From Teredinibacter sp. KSP-S5-2 (lineage in GTDB: Bacteria; Pseudomonadota; Gammaproteobacteria; Pseudomonadales; Cellvibrionaceae): a stretch of DNA of 64,000 bases. Position 1 is the first letter of the stretch. Every line of letters begins with the position of its first letter. The notes under the pieces were generated by a model. That model was given only the letters and a program-made list of their open reading frames with translations, was not told where the DNA came from and searched no databases. Both the position numbers and the translations under genes were made by a program. The stretch lies in the NCBI RefSeq assembly GCF_032773895.1, contig NZ_CP120416.1, positions 124,001-188,000 on the forward strand. Reading direction: 5' to 3'. Positions 1-8,723 of this stretch are shown here, one piece after another.

Positions 1-313
1 TTACTTCCCATTGTCGATTCTCCATGGTCACGATTGCCGTCGGGCCTATCGCTAAACCTAACAGTAGCAGGCCAAATATCCCTCCCCAATTTATGCTGTA
101 GGTAATTTCGGTTGGCTTGGATATGGGGGCCAGTTCTGTTGGGGATATATCAAAAGTTGATGCTAGTGCAAGTTGCGATTCGAGGGAACAGGTTCCGTCT
201 CGCTCTATACGTTGGATAGTGCGCTCGCTTATTCCGCTTATCGTCGCTAGTTTTTCCTGCGACCAACCTCTTTCTTTACGAAGTTGTAATAGCTTTTCTC
301 TGCATATGGTCAT
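1..313 (-). CDS. XRE-family HTH regulator with membrane segment (partial)
   Basis: Read on the minus strand from an ATG at 313, the frame stays open to the window edge, so the 3' end is missing; 104 codons are visible. The protein starts MTICREKLLQLRKERGWSQE and continues through an XRE/Cro-type helix-turn-helix (about residues 5-60, with LATISGISERTIQRIE as the recognition region). A linker and a hydrophobic stretch (IFGLLLLGLAIGPTAIV, about residues 79-96) follow, which looks like a membrane helix. This suggests a membrane-tethered DNA-binding regulator, but the C-terminal sensor part lies outside the window. No strong Shine-Dalgarno precedes the ATG. The target is unknown. The HTH is clear; membrane anchoring is inferred from hydrophobicity. 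Confidence 0.75.
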   Translation of the reverse strand, partial: MTICREKLLQLRKERGWSQEKLATISGISERTIQRIERDGTCSLESQLALASTFDISPTELAPISKPTEITYSINWGGIFGLLLLGLAIGPTAIVTMENRQWEV

Positions 314-380
314 GGTGTTAGTCCGTGCTTGGTTTTTGCAGGTATATTACGGCAAGGCTAACCATTATTATCACGACACT

Positions 381-410
381 CATCCGCCAATGACACGCCA
401 TTGGCGGATG
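381..410. repeat. Perfect 12-bp inverted repeat (hairpin)
   Basis: CATCCGCCAATG at 381-392 and CATTGGCGGATG at 399-410 are exact reverse complements around a 6-base loop. The hairpin lies just beyond the stop codon of the SIMPL gene (minus strand) and before the XRE gene. It could end or protect the SIMPL transcript, but no T-run follows on either strand, so a classical intrinsic terminator is not certain. Confidence 0.6.
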
Positions 411-417
411 AAATCAA

Positions 418-1155
418 CTATTTAAGTAAATACACCACATAGACTTTGGCCGTGGCCACCATTCTACCGGGTTCAAATGGTTCGGTGCCGCCGACTCGCA
501 TAAGACTGGACATTTCTGCTTTGAGTTCGGAAGACGACTGGCCGGCGATGCTTCTTGCCGGTGTTAATTGGTAAACCTCTTCCCGTCTATCCATGAATTC
601 AGATATTGAGTACACATCTGCCAAACGTTTACCCTGTGAACGTGCAATCATACGTGCACGTTGTTTGGCATCTTCCTGGGCTGCTTCAAGTGCTTTGTCG
701 GTGCTTTCTTTTTCCTTTGATACAGATAGTTGTGTCGATACGGTTTTAGAAATCTGGGCGTCCACTAAGGCTTTCATTACTTCGCCGTAGCGGCTTAAGT
801 CTTGCAATTTAATATCAACTCTGCGCGATACGCTGGTGCCGTTAGGTATTTGTTCGCCATTACGATAGGTGAAGGAGGGATAAATTCGCAACGCAGTTGT
901 GGAAATGTTTGCAGTGGGAATGGCTAATTCCTTACAGGTTTGAATAAGCTTTATTGAGCGCAGGTCCACATCTTTTTTTGCGGCTTCCAGTTCGGGCAAG
1001 GTTTTCTCCAGTTCGACAGAAAAGGTAATGGTGTCTGGTTCTACTTCAACTTGTGCACTGCCTTCCACATAAATATGGGGTTGTTGTGGCAGCGGGCTGG
1101 CAATAGCCGTTGCGGCAAGGAGGTTAATCAGGCAAAGCAGGATACTATTCTTCAT
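418..1155 (-). CDS. SIMPL-domain (DUF541/YggE-like) periplasmic protein
   Basis: The 245-residue protein begins with a signal peptide (MKNSILLCLINLLAATAIAS, cleavage near residues 19-20). A SIMPL/DUF541 domain follows over the rest of the chain: the IYVEGSAQVEVEPDTITFSV opening is typical, followed by the YPSFTYRNGE and VSRRVDIKLQDL segments. Family members such as E. coli YggE are secreted or periplasmic and linked to oxidative-stress tolerance; the biochemical role is not settled. A TAAGGA ribosome site lies about 9 bases before the ATG. It is followed by the XRE gene on the same strand and preceded by a GNAT gene, with 44 bases between. Family assignment is confident; function is not. Confidence 0.85.
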   Translation of the reverse strand: MKNSILLCLINLLAATAIASPLPQQPHIYVEGSAQVEVEPDTITFSVELEKTLPELEAAKKDVDLRSIKLIQTCKELAIPTANISTTALRIYPSFTYRNGEQIPNGTSVSRRVDIKLQDLSRYGEVMKALVDAQISKTVSTQLSVSKEKESTDKALEAAQEDAKQRARMIARSQGKRLADVYSISEFMDRREEVYQLTPARSIAGQSSSELKAEMSSLMRVGGTEPFEPGRMVATAKVYVVYLLK

Positions 1156-1199
1156 TGTGTTTTATTCCTTAAGTCAGCTTATTCTTGGGCTCGATACAT

Positions 1200-1655
1200 T
1201 TATAACCATAACTCGAATGCCTGGTCGCAGCGAGAAGATAAATGTTCAGGTTTGTATTTCTGAAAGCCAAATTTTTTGTATAAACCAATCGCTTCCACAA
1301 GTGGGGCGGCGGTTTCTAATATGACGTGTGAAAAACCAAGTTCCTTGGCTTTTTTTAAGGAATAGTGCATGAGCTGTTTTCCCAGGCCTTTACCACGTTG
1401 GTTGGCTAGGGAATACATTTTTCTTAGTTCACAGGTTGTGTGGGTGATTTTATATAAGCCAAAGCTGGCAATAATCTGACCGTTCTCTTCCGCAACACCA
1501 AAATAACCACCACGGGAAAAATAGTGTTGTTCAATATCGTCCAGATCTTTATCGGTACTTTGTGGAGAAGGTTGGAGGCCATATTCATTCAGCACACCGA
1601 AAACAAGTTGTTTAATCAAGGGGGAATCCTTGTTGCTTGCTTCTCGGATGAGCAT
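1200..1655 (-). CDS. GNAT-family N-acetyltransferase
   Basis: The 151-residue single-domain protein has the GNAT fold signature. Acetyl-CoA-binding motif A is visible as NQRGKGLGKQLMHYSLKKA (about residues 87-105), preceded by the beta-strand region ASFGLYKITHTTCELRKMY and followed by an LGFSHVILETAAP strand and the usual C-terminal YKKFGF turn. It would transfer an acetyl group from acetyl-CoA to an amine on an unknown substrate. A strong GGGAGG ribosome site sits 8 bases before the ATG. It lies just downstream of proS on the same strand (24-base gap) and may be co-transcribed with it. Substrate cannot be predicted. Confidence 0.85.
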   Translation of the reverse strand: MLIREASNKDSPLIKQLVFGVLNEYGLQPSPQSTDKDLDDIEQHYFSRGGYFGVAEENGQIIASFGLYKITHTTCELRKMYSLANQRGKGLGKQLMHYSLKKAKELGFSHVILETAAPLVEAIGLYKKFGFQKYKPEHLSSRCDQAFELWL

Positions 1656-1679
1656 CTTATGGCCTCCCGTTTCTTTACA

Positions 1680-3404
1680 TTAGCTTTGAATTTTACCTTT
1701 CAGGAATTCCATTAATTGGTCTTTGGCGATGTCCTGGCTGTTTTCGTCCCGGCGACCTTTATATTCCAGGTTGCCGGCTTCCAGGCCTCGATCACCAACA
1801 ACAATGCGGTGTGGAATGCCCATCAGTTCTGTATCGGCAAGCATCACCCCCAGACGGGCTTTGTTTTCATCCATATACAGAACGTCATAACCGGCTTCAG
1901 TAAGCTGTGTGTAAAGAGCTTCACATTCGTTAGCAACCGCTTCCGATTTGTGTTTGTTGATCGGGATAAGAGCAATTTGAAATGGCGCGATGCTGTCTGG
2001 CCAGATAATGCCGTTGTCGTCGTGGTTTTGCTCAATGGCTGCTGCAACAATTCGTGTTACACCAATACCGTAACATCCCATAATCATGGTTTGTTGTTTG
2101 CCGCTTTCATTGAGTACTGTTGCGTTCATGGCTTCAGAGTACTTGGTACCCAGTTGGAATATATGGCCAACTTCAATACCGCGTTTTATTTCAATGGTGC
2201 CTTTGCCGCATGGGCTTGGATCACCGACGACCACGTTGCGAATATCTTCGATACGCGTGTTGTCTTTTTCTTCCCAGTTTGCATTGGTAAGGTGGAAACC
2301 ATCATTATTGGCACCGCAGACAAAATTTACCAGTGCGGCAGCAGAGCGGTCGATAATCGTTGGGATACTCAAGCCGATAGGGCCAAGTGAACCGACACCT
2401 GCTCCCAGTTCGTTTTTAATGCGTTCTTCATCAGCAAACTGCAACGGCTCTGCAATCTCAGGCAGTTTTTCTGCCTTGATTTCATTGAGTTCGTGATCGC
2501 CACGTAGAACCAGCGCAATAAGCGGTGCTTTTTGGCCTTCCTCTTCTGTTGCACCGAGTACCACAAGTGTTTTTACTGTTTGCGAAGCGTCAACGCTTAA
2601 TGCTTGGCATACTTCGTCAATGGTTTTTTCATTGGGTGTTGCGACTTCTGCTTGCTCAGCGAGTTGTGCTGTTTGTTTCTCTGGTGCTAGTGCTTCTGCT
2701 AATTCCACGTTGGCAGCGAAGTCACTTTCGGTGCTGAAGGCAATATCGTCTTCGCCACTGGCGGCGAGCACATGGAACTCATGTGAGCCGGAACCACCGA
2801 TCGAGCCGGTGTCAGCCAGTACCGGGCGATACTCCAAGCCGATGCGATCAAAAATATTGCAGTAGGTTTGATGCATAACGTCATAGGTTTCTTGCAGGCT
2901 TTCCTGGGAAATATGGAAAGAGTACGCGTCTTTCATAATGAATTCGCGTGAGCGCATAACGCCAAAGCGTGGTCGAACTTCGTCGCGAAACTTGGTTTGA
3001 ATTTGATAAAAGTTTGCAGGCAATTGTTTGTAGCTGCTGATTTCGGTGCGAATCAGGTCAGTGATAACTTCCTCGTGGGTTGGCCCGAGGCAGAAAGAAT
3101 TGGAATGTCTATCGTTGATACGCAAAAGCTCCGGTCCGTATTGCTGCCAACGTCCTGATTCTTCCCACAATTCGGCGGGTTGAACAACAGGCATAAGGAC
3201 TTCCTGGGCGCCGGATTTATTCATTTCCTCGCGGACAATGTTTTCCACTTTACGCAAAACGCGCAAACCCAGCGGTAACCAATTGTATAAGCCGGATGCA
3301 AGCTTGCGGATCAAGCCCGCTCTAAGCATGAGTTGGTGGCTGACGACGACCGCATCGGCAGGTGTTTCTTTCTGGGTGGCGATGAGAAATTTGCTAGCGC
3401 GCAT
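1680..3404 (-). CDS. proS: Prolyl-tRNA synthetase
   Basis: This 574-residue enzyme charges tRNA-Pro with proline in the cytoplasm. It is the bacterial type: N-terminal class II catalytic core (class II motif 2 around [19 protein letters not shown], about residues 141-159), then the editing (INS/YbaK-like) insertion at about residues 225-385 that hydrolyses Ala-tRNA-Pro, then motif 3 ([17 protein letters not shown]) and the anticodon-binding domain ending near [14 protein letters not shown]. Length matches E. coli ProRS (572 residues). The ATG is preceded by AAGGT. A candidate promoter lies at 3435-3463. The GNAT gene downstream may share the transcript. Confidence 0.98.
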   Translation of the reverse strand: MRASKFLIATQKETPADAVVVSHQLMLRAGLIRKLASGLYNWLPLGLRVLRKVENIVREEMNKSGAQEVLMPVVQPAELWEESGRWQQYGPELLRINDRHSNSFCLGPTHEEVITDLIRTEISSYKQLPANFYQIQTKFRDEVRPRFGVMRSREFIMKDAYSFHISQESLQETYDVMHQTYCNIFDRIGLEYRPVLADTGSIGGSGSHEFHVLAASGEDDIAFSTESDFAANVELAEALAPEKQTAQLAEQAEVATPNEKTIDEVCQALSVDASQTVKTLVVLGATEEEGQKAPLIALVLRGDHELNEIKAEKLPEIAEPLQFADEERIKNELGAGVGSLGPIGLSIPTIIDRSAAALVNFVCGANNDGFHLTNANWEEKDNTRIEDIRNVVVGDPSPCGKGTIEIKRGIEVGHIFQLGTKYSEAMNATVLNESGKQQTMIMGCYGIGVTRIVAAAIEQNHDDNGIIWPDSIAPFQIALIPINKHKSEAVANECEALYTQLTEAGYDVLYMDENKARLGVMLADTELMGIPHRIVVGDRGLEAGNLEYKGRRDENSQDIAKDQLMEFLKGKIQS

Positions 3405-3434
3405 GATTTACCTTAAACAATGAACAAACGGCAG

Positions 3435-3463
3435 ATTATACTTAAGGAACGAGAGACGTTGAT
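3435..3463 (-). promoter_or_regulatory. Candidate promoter for proS
   Basis: On the minus strand a perfect TATAAT (3435-3440) lies 31 bases upstream of the proS ATG. The matching -35 position (3458-3463) reads ATCAAC, a poor match, so the assignment rests mainly on the -10 hexamer and its position. Confidence 0.4.
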
Positions 3464-3537
3464 CGGATGTCTTAGCCCGTATGCCTTGAGCGTTTTGCCG
3501 GGTATTCTAAGGTTTCCAACAATAGAGAGGAATAGCT

Positions 3538-4005
3538 ATGTTTGAACTGCATCCGCAATTAAGAAAAGATACGGTCACTGTGGGCCAGTTTAAGTTGTCG
3601 CTTATCCTTCTGCATAAGGATGCTAACTACCCCTGGTGTATTTTGGTTCCCAAGCGCGCCAATGTGCGGGAAATTCATCATTTATCCGAAGAAGACCAGA
3701 TATCCCTGATTCGAGAGTCCTGTCATCTGTCCGAAGTGATGACGTCTATTTTTGCTCCTACAACGATGAATATTGCGGAGTTAGGCAATATTGTCCCTCA
3801 GTTACATGTTCATCATGTGGCACGCTACGAAAACGACGCAGCATGGCCGAAAGCTATCTGGGGTTACGCTGATCCAAAACCCTATGAGCCGGAAGTGATG
3901 GAAGAGCGGTTAAGTCGTTTGCATGACTCTTTAGTTGGCGAGGGATTTGAGGCTCATTGTGGTGTCAGTGACGAAGACACCGTAAACCCAGGTTTTACTC
4001 CCTGA
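3538..4005 (+). CDS. HIT-like protein with altered histidine triad
   Basis: The 155-residue protein resembles the histidine-triad (HIT) nucleotide hydrolase/transferase superfamily: an N-terminal beta-sheet region (WCILVPKRANVREIHHL) and the signature QLHVHHVARYENDAAWP at about residues 88-104. The canonical motif is H-x-H-x-H-x-x; here H90 and H92 are present, but position 94 is Val and an extra His sits at 93, so the usual catalytic middle histidine is displaced or missing. The fold is confident, but hydrolase activity is not. A GAGAGGA site precedes the ATG. It is followed after 6 bases by a periplasmic protein gene, probably the same transcript. Confidence 0.8.
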   Translation: MFELHPQLRKDTVTVGQFKLSLILLHKDANYPWCILVPKRANVREIHHLSEEDQISLIRESCHLSEVMTSIFAPTTMNIAELGNIVPQLHVHHVARYENDAAWPKAIWGYADPKPYEPEVMEERLSRLHDSLVGEGFEAHCGVSDEDTVNPGFTP

Positions 4006-4011
4006 TATGTA

Positions 4012-4914
4012 ATGAGCATTCGCTATCTGCTGTTGTTGATTGCCCTGCTGGCTGCAAACGGGTGGGGGCAGTCGCATGATCCGCTTATTGTGCGGGTGCC
4101 TGCTCCGCAAGAGCAAACGCTGGACGCCAGTTACAATTATTTTACCGGTCTTTTGCAACTTGCTCTGGCGAAAGGTGCAGGCTCCGAGTGGCATCTGTCC
4201 ACGGTCAGTTCAAATAATATGTCCCAGGCGCGAATGCTACGTCAAATTCAGCTGGAAAATAAGATTGATATCTATTGGGCTGGCACTTCAATTAAACGCG
4301 AAAAAGCGTTGCACGCAATCCGCGTTCCTTTACTCAAGGGGTTGCTGGGTTTTCGCGTTGCCATAATGCATAAGAGTGTCGAGGGGCATTACCAGAGTAT
4401 TAATAATGCCAAGGCTTTTTACCGTCTAAAACCATGTCAGGGGGCGGATTGGCCGGATTCAGATATTCTTGAGCATTCGGGGTTCAGGGTTATTCGTAAC
4501 CCCAGTTTGAAAGGAATGTACGAGCAGGTGAGTATTATGCGCTGCCATTTTTTCCCCAGGGGAATTCATGAGGTGGAGGCAGAATATTCCGCTGTTATTC
4601 AGCGTTATCCAAATTTAAAGCTGAATAAATCGCTCATAATTCACTACCCATTCCCAATGTATTTTTTTGTTAATAAGCATAATGATGCTTTAATCGATGT
4701 GGTTAGACGTGGCCTGGAGCTAGCCATTGATGATGGCTCCTTTGAGTATTACATGCGCACAAGCGACGTGACAAAACACCTGTTTCCACTGGATAGCTGG
4801 ATTCATGCACGATATCTGGAACTGAAAAATCCGTTTCTTCCCGCAGATACCGATACACATAACCCAAGGTACTGGATTCAATATGATGCGAGCGAGGATG
4901 AGTTGATTCGGTAA
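4012..4914 (+). CDS. Periplasmic solute-binding-like protein (SBP family 3-like)
   Basis: The 300-residue protein has an N-terminal signal peptide (MSIRYLLLLIALLAANGWGQ). The mature part is laid out like bacterial extracellular solute-binding proteins: a ligand-lobe start (LIVRVPAPQEQTLDASYNYF), an IDIYWAGTSIKREKAL segment and a C-terminal RGLELAIDDGSFEYYM helix. No ABC permease or ATPase gene is adjacent, so it may be an orphan sensor-like or remnant transport component instead of an active importer subunit. It starts 6 bases after the HIT stop with no obvious ribosome site, suggesting translational coupling. Ligand unknown. Confidence 0.65.
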   Translation: MSIRYLLLLIALLAANGWGQSHDPLIVRVPAPQEQTLDASYNYFTGLLQLALAKGAGSEWHLSTVSSNNMSQARMLRQIQLENKIDIYWAGTSIKREKALHAIRVPLLKGLLGFRVAIMHKSVEGHYQSINNAKAFYRLKPCQGADWPDSDILEHSGFRVIRNPSLKGMYEQVSIMRCHFFPRGIHEVEAEYSAVIQRYPNLKLNKSLIIHYPFPMYFFVNKHNDALIDVVRRGLELAIDDGSFEYYMRTSDVTKHLFPLDSWIHARYLELKNPFLPADTDTHNPRYWIQYDASEDELIR

Positions 4915-4968
4915 AAAAGGAGGGGAAGAGAAGGAGGCGACTCAGGCTGGCCGCCTCGCATAGAGGTC

Positions 4969-5379
4969 TTACTCGGCCATTTCTTTAAGTTTTTTCAATG
5001 GGCGAATTTTAACTTGAATGCTGGCTGGTTTAGCTGCAAATGTGGTTTCTTCACCAGTGAATGGGTTGATACCTTTACGTGCTTTACGAGCAGGTTTTTT
5101 CACAGTGACAACTTTCATTAGGCCAGGAAGAACGAACTCACCACAGGCGCGTTTTTTGATATGGCCTTCGATGATGTCGCTAAGCTCATCAAATACTGCT
5201 TGAACTTGCTTGCGAGATAGCTCTGTGTTCTCGGCGATTTGGGTTACGATTTGAGTTTTGGAATAACGCTCAGAGATTGCTTTGATTTTATTTGCTGGTG
5301 CTGCAGCTTTAGCAGCAGCTTTTTTTGCAGGAGCTTTCTTTGCAGGAGCTTTCTTCGCAGTGGTTTTTCTAGCGGCCAT
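4969..5379 (-). CDS. HU-family DNA-binding protein with H1-like N-terminal tail
   Basis: The chosen ATG at 5379 (GAGG ribosome site 7 bases upstream) gives a 136-residue protein. The open frame continues upstream to 5601, but that part has no fitting start. Residues 1-30 are a lysine/alanine/proline tail with repeated AKKAP units, like the C-terminal tails of histone H1. Residues from about 40 onward form an HU/IHF fold: TQIVTQIAENTELSRKQVQ, a long helix, then the DNA-binding beta-arm with KARKGINPFTGEETTF, including the conserved proline-bearing tip (INPFTG), and KIRPLKKLKE. Ordinary HU is about 90 residues. It probably compacts the nucleoid, with the tail adding nonspecific DNA contacts (inference). 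Confidence 0.88.
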   Translation of the reverse strand: MAARKTTAKKAPAKKAPAKKAAAKAAAPANKIKAISERYSKTQIVTQIAENTELSRKQVQAVFDELSDIIEGHIKKRACGEFVLPGLMKVVTVKKPARKARKGINPFTGEETTFAAKPASIQVKIRPLKKLKEMAE

Positions 5380-5497
5380 ATAAACCTCGATTGTATCTTT
5401 GTCTTTATAGAGTGTTTGAACAGGCGCAGGCAGTTGTTTTATTGCTTTTGCGACGAAGCAAAAGCTGTTTTTAGCTGCCCTGGATGCGCTTGGCTTA

Positions 5498-5526
5498 TAT
5501 ATAGATGAATCAGCTTTTAGCAGCAA
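5498..5526 (-). promoter_or_regulatory. Candidate sigma70 promoter for the HU gene
   Basis: On the minus strand TTGCTG (5521-5526) and TATATA (5498-5503) are separated by exactly 17 bases. Transcription would start near 5491 and give a leader of about 110 bases before the HU ATG at 5379. Confidence 0.5.
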
Positions 5527-5644
5527 CATAAAAATGCGTGAAAACCGCACTTTTTTGCGATCTGCCGGTTTTTTCGTCAGTCTCATGTATTGGTCGAACA
5601 AAATTACATCAGTTGTTCTAAACCGACTTCTAAAACAACCGGTC

Positions 5645-5673
5645 TGTCAAGAGTGTAGCAGAGAGGGTATAAT
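5645..5673 (+). promoter_or_regulatory. Candidate promoter for fmdB-aspS-yebC
   Basis: A perfect TATAAT at 5668-5673 is followed by a GC-rich start region. The -35 position 17 bases upstream (TGTCAA, 5645-5650) is weak. Transcription from here would run straight into the terminator-like hairpin at 5677-5718. Confidence 0.5.
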
Positions 5674-5676
5674 GCC

Positions 5677-5718
5677 CCGCCTTTTTTTACGGCATGTCGC
5701 CAAAAAAGGCGGTTTTTT
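5677..5718 (+). terminator. Terminator-like hairpin in the fmdB leader (candidate attenuator)
   Basis: CCGCCTTTTTT (5677-5687) and AAAAAAGGCGG (5702-5712) form a perfect 11-bp stem with a 14-base loop, followed by six T (5713-5718). It lies between the candidate TATAAT and the fmdB ATG at 5762, so it would stop transcription early unless read through. No gene on the plus strand ends just before it. The rest of the 5380-5761 divergent gap holds only the two candidate promoters. Confidence 0.6.
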
Positions 5719-5761
5719 ACTGTGTTAACTCCATTTTGACAGAATTAAGGTGGTATGACTT

Positions 5762-6064
5762 ATGCCAATTTATGAGTACCGTTGCGATGCTTGTGAGCAT
5801 GAGTTGGAGGCATTGCAAAAAATGAGTGATGGACCATTGGTCGATTGCCCTGTGTGTGAAAAGCCCGAATTAAAGAAAAAGATTTCAGCGGCCGCATTTC
5901 GATTGAAAGGCGGCGGATGGTATGAGACAGACTTTAAAAAGTCTGGGGATAAGAAAAAGAACCTGGCGGGAGATAAAGATTCTTCTTCCAAGTCAGCTTC
6001 TACACCATCAAAAAAAGACAGTCAGTCCGGTGCTGCTCAGCCCTCATCTGGCTCCCCTAGTTAA
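5762..6064 (+). CDS. FmdB-family zinc-ribbon protein
   Basis: The 100-residue protein opens with MPIYEYRCDACEHELEALQK, the hallmark of the FmdB/putative regulatory zinc-ribbon family. Two CxxC pairs (C8/C11 and C29/C32) would bind zinc. After the GGGWYETDFKK segment the C-terminal third is a low-complexity Lys/Ser/Pro tail. Family members often sit next to aspS in gammaproteobacteria, as here (21-base gap). The role is unknown; regulation has been proposed from FmdB of methylotrophs. The AAGGTGG ribosome site lies 9 bases before the ATG. Confidence 0.9.
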   Translation: MPIYEYRCDACEHELEALQKMSDGPLVDCPVCEKPELKKKISAAAFRLKGGGWYETDFKKSGDKKKNLAGDKDSSSKSASTPSKKDSQSGAAQPSSGSPS

Positions 6065-6085
6065 TAGTTTTACAGGAACAAGACC

Positions 6086-7879
6086 ATGCGTAGTGTCTAC
6101 TGTGGTGTGTTAAACGCCTCTAATATTGATCAAGAAGTTACTCTTTGCGGCTGGGTTGACCGTCGTCGGGATCACGGTGGGGTGATATTTGTCGACCTTC
6201 GTGATCGTGAAGGGATTGTTCAGGTGGTGTTTGACCCAGATGGCCAGGACAACTTTGCCTTAGCTGATAAGGTTCGCCCTGAATATGTGCTTAAGGTAAC
6301 TGGTAAGGTTCGCGCCCGCTCCGAAGCGACAGTAAACTCGAACATGGCAACCGGTGAAATTGAAGTGTACGGGACAGCCTTGGAAATCCTGAATAGTTCT
6401 GAAACGCCTCCCTTTCAGTTGGATTCGCATACTAATGTGGGTGAAGACGTTCGTCTTACCTACCGTTATCTGGATCTTCGTCGTGGTGAGATGCAGCAAA
6501 ACCTGCGTTTCCGTTCCAAGGTAACAAATGCGATTCGTAACTATCTGGACGACAATGGCTTTCTGGATATCGAAACACCAATCCTGACTCGTGCTACCCC
6601 AGAAGGTGCGCGCGATTATTTAGTACCTTCCCGTACTCATGAAGGCAAGTTTTTTGCCTTACCGCAGTCACCACAGTTGTTTAAACAATTGTTGATGGTT
6701 TCCGGGTTTGACCGTTATTACCAAATCGCCAAGTGTTTTCGTGATGAAGATTTGCGGGCGGATCGTCAGCCAGAGTTTACCCAAATCGATATTGAAACCT
6801 CGTTTATGAATGACGAGGAAATCATGTCTGTAACTGAAGGCATGATTCGTAAAGTATTCAAGGATCTAAAAGGTGTGGACTTGGGTGAATTCCCGCGCAT
6901 GCCTTATGCCGAAGCCATGGAAAAATACGGCTCGGATAAGCCGGATCTGCGTATTCCATTGGAAATGGTTGAAGTTAAAGATCTGATGGCCGGTGTCGAA
7001 TTCAAAGTATTTGCCGGTCCAGCTAAGGATCCCAAAGGTCGCGTAACCGCTATGCTAGTGCCAAAAGGCGGTGAAATTCCTCGCCGTACTATCGACGCCT
7101 ACACCAAGTTTGTCAGTATTTATGGGGCGAAAGGTCTGGCTTACATTAAGGTTAATGATAAATCTGATCTTGAAGAGGGATTGCAGTCCCCAATCGTTAA
7201 GCATTTGGGGCCGGATGTTTGTAAAGCAATTCTGGATCGTGTTGGTGCTGAAAATGGTGACCTTATCTTCTTTGGTGCCGATAGTCATAAAGTGGTTTCT
7301 GAAGCCTTGGGTGCGTTGCGTTGTAAGTTGGGTGAAGACCTCAACTTATACACCTGTGAGTGGGCGCCGCTTTGGGTGGTTGATTTCCCAATGTTTGAAG
7401 AAACAGATAATGGTGCGCTAACTTCGTTGCACCATCCGTTCACGGCACCAGCTTGTTCACCAGAAGAATTAAAATCAAACCCGGCACAAGCAAACTCCAT
7501 TGCTTACGATATGGTGTTGAATGGCACTGAGTTGGGTGGTGGTTCTGTTCGTATTCACGATCAGTCTATGCAGCAAGCGGTATTTGAAGTGCTTGGCATA
7601 GCTGAAGAAGAGCAGCGAGAGAAATTTGGCTTCCTGTTGGATGCATTGAAATACGGTGCGCCGCCTCACGGTGGTTTGGCGTTTGGTTTGGACCGCTTGA
7701 TCATGCTTATGACTGGAGCGAGTTCTATTCGTGACGTGATTGCGTTCCCCAAAACACAAACTGCAGCCTGTGTTATGACGGATGCACCCGGTGAAGTGGA
7801 TAAAGTTCAGTTGGATGAATTGCACATACGAAAAAAAGCCAAGCCTCAAGTTGCTGCGGGCGCGGAAAAGTCTGAATAA
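6086..7879 (+). CDS. aspS: Aspartyl-tRNA synthetase
   Basis: The 597-residue enzyme charges tRNA-Asp. It shows an N-terminal OB-fold anticodon-binding domain ([20 protein letters not shown], about residues 18-37), a class II catalytic core with motif 2 ([19 protein letters not shown]), the bacterial GAD insertion (about residues 280-420), and motif 3 near [15 protein letters not shown] (about residues 536-550). Length fits the bacterial type (E. coli 590). Whether it also charges tRNA-Asn cannot be told from sequence alone. AGGA precedes the ATG. It sits between fmdB and yebC on the same strand. Confidence 0.98.
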   Translation: MRSVYCGVLNASNIDQEVTLCGWVDRRRDHGGVIFVDLRDREGIVQVVFDPDGQDNFALADKVRPEYVLKVTGKVRARSEATVNSNMATGEIEVYGTALEILNSSETPPFQLDSHTNVGEDVRLTYRYLDLRRGEMQQNLRFRSKVTNAIRNYLDDNGFLDIETPILTRATPEGARDYLVPSRTHEGKFFALPQSPQLFKQLLMVSGFDRYYQIAKCFRDEDLRADRQPEFTQIDIETSFMNDEEIMSVTEGMIRKVFKDLKGVDLGEFPRMPYAEAMEKYGSDKPDLRIPLEMVEVKDLMAGVEFKVFAGPAKDPKGRVTAMLVPKGGEIPRRTIDAYTKFVSIYGAKGLAYIKVNDKSDLEEGLQSPIVKHLGPDVCKAILDRVGAENGDLIFFGADSHKVVSEALGALRCKLGEDLNLYTCEWAPLWVVDFPMFEETDNGALTSLHHPFTAPACSPEELKSNPAQANSIAYDMVLNGTELGGGSVRIHDQSMQQAVFEVLGIAEEEQREKFGFLLDALKYGAPPHGGLAFGLDRLIMLMTGASSIRDVIAFPKTQTAACVMTDAPGEVDKVQLDELHIRKKAKPQVAAGAEKSE

Positions 7880-7929
7880 AGCTTTAAAAAATCAGACAAA
7901 ACGAAAAAGGTTTTTGTTGAGGAGGCACG

Positions 7930-8676
7930 ATGGCAGGCCACAGTAAATGGGCAAACACCAAACATCGTAAAGCTGCGCAAGATGCAAAGCGCGCAAAAAT
8001 TTTTACCAAAATTATCCGGGAATTAACGGTTGCTGCAAAATCAGGCGGCAACCCGGATGATAACCCCAAGTTGCGGGCAACTATTGATAAGGCGTTGGGT
8101 GCGAACATGAAGCGCGACACCATCGATAAAGCAGTAGCTCGTGGTGCAGGTGGTGGTGACGATGGTAATTACGATGAGATTACCTACGAAGGTTATGGTG
8201 TTGGTGGCGTTGCTGTGATTGTTGAGTGCTTGACGGATAACCGCAATCGAACCGTGTCGGAAGTGCGTCATGCGTTTTCCAAGCGTGGTGGTAATTTGGG
8301 AACCGACGGTTCTGTTGCTTATCTGTTTTCCCGTAAAGGGCAAATTAGTTTTGCAGAAGGTGCCGATGAAGAGCAAATTATGGAGGCGGCGCTGGAGGCC
8401 GGAGCGGAAGACATCGTTACCAATGATGACGGTTCAGTCGATGTGTTCACTGAGTTTGAAGAATATCTCAGTGTTAAGGATTCGATGATGGCTAGTGGTT
8501 TGGAGCCCGCGTCTTCAGAGATCACAATGGTTCCGTCAATCATGGTTCCAATTACCACTAAAGAGGATGCTGAAAAGACCATGGCATTGGTGGATATGCT
8601 GGAAGACCTTGATGATGTTCAGAACGTTTATACCAATGCGGATATCGATGAGTCGATATTGGCAGAGTTCGAATAG
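7930..8676 (+). CDS. yebC: YebC/PmpR-family protein (TACO1-like)
   Basis: The 248-residue protein carries the family start [20 protein letters not shown] and the conserved [17 protein letters not shown] and [19 protein letters not shown] segments. Length matches E. coli YebC (246). Family members are described as DNA-binding regulators (PmpR) and, more recently, as factors helping ribosomes through proline stretches (TACO1/YebC studies). In many gammaproteobacteria yebC precedes ruvC; here the next gene is alr. A strong GGAGG lies 5 bases before the ATG. A terminator follows at 8687-8714. Confidence 0.96.
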   Translation: MAGHSKWANTKHRKAAQDAKRAKIFTKIIRELTVAAKSGGNPDDNPKLRATIDKALGANMKRDTIDKAVARGAGGGDDGNYDEITYEGYGVGGVAVIVECLTDNRNRTVSEVRHAFSKRGGNLGTDGSVAYLFSRKGQISFAEGADEEQIMEAALEAGAEDIVTNDDGSVDVFTEFEEYLSVKDSMMASGLEPASSEITMVPSIMVPITTKEDAEKTMALVDMLEDLDDVQNVYTNADIDESILAEFE

Positions 8677-8686
8677 TTTGTAATAT

Positions 8687-8714
8687 GGGCCCTGCGTAGC
8701 GGGGCCTTGTTTTA
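8687..8714 (+). terminator. Intrinsic terminator after yebC
   Basis: GGCCC (8688-8692) pairs with GGGCC (8702-8706) around a 9-base loop and is followed by TTGTTTT. It closes the fmdB-aspS-yebC transcript 11 bases after the yebC stop. Confidence 0.7.
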
Positions 8715-8723
8715 AGCGCCGGT

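Noticed and set aside
1716..2390. Long open frame antisense to proS (plus strand)
   Set aside because: It lies wholly inside proS, has no ribosome site, and its composition is that of a reverse-strand shadow of a conserved gene.
5380..5601. 74-residue N-terminal extension of the HU frame
   Set aside because: No ribosome site at the upstream start; the internal ATG at 5379 has GAGG at the right spacing and the candidate promoter lies within the extension.
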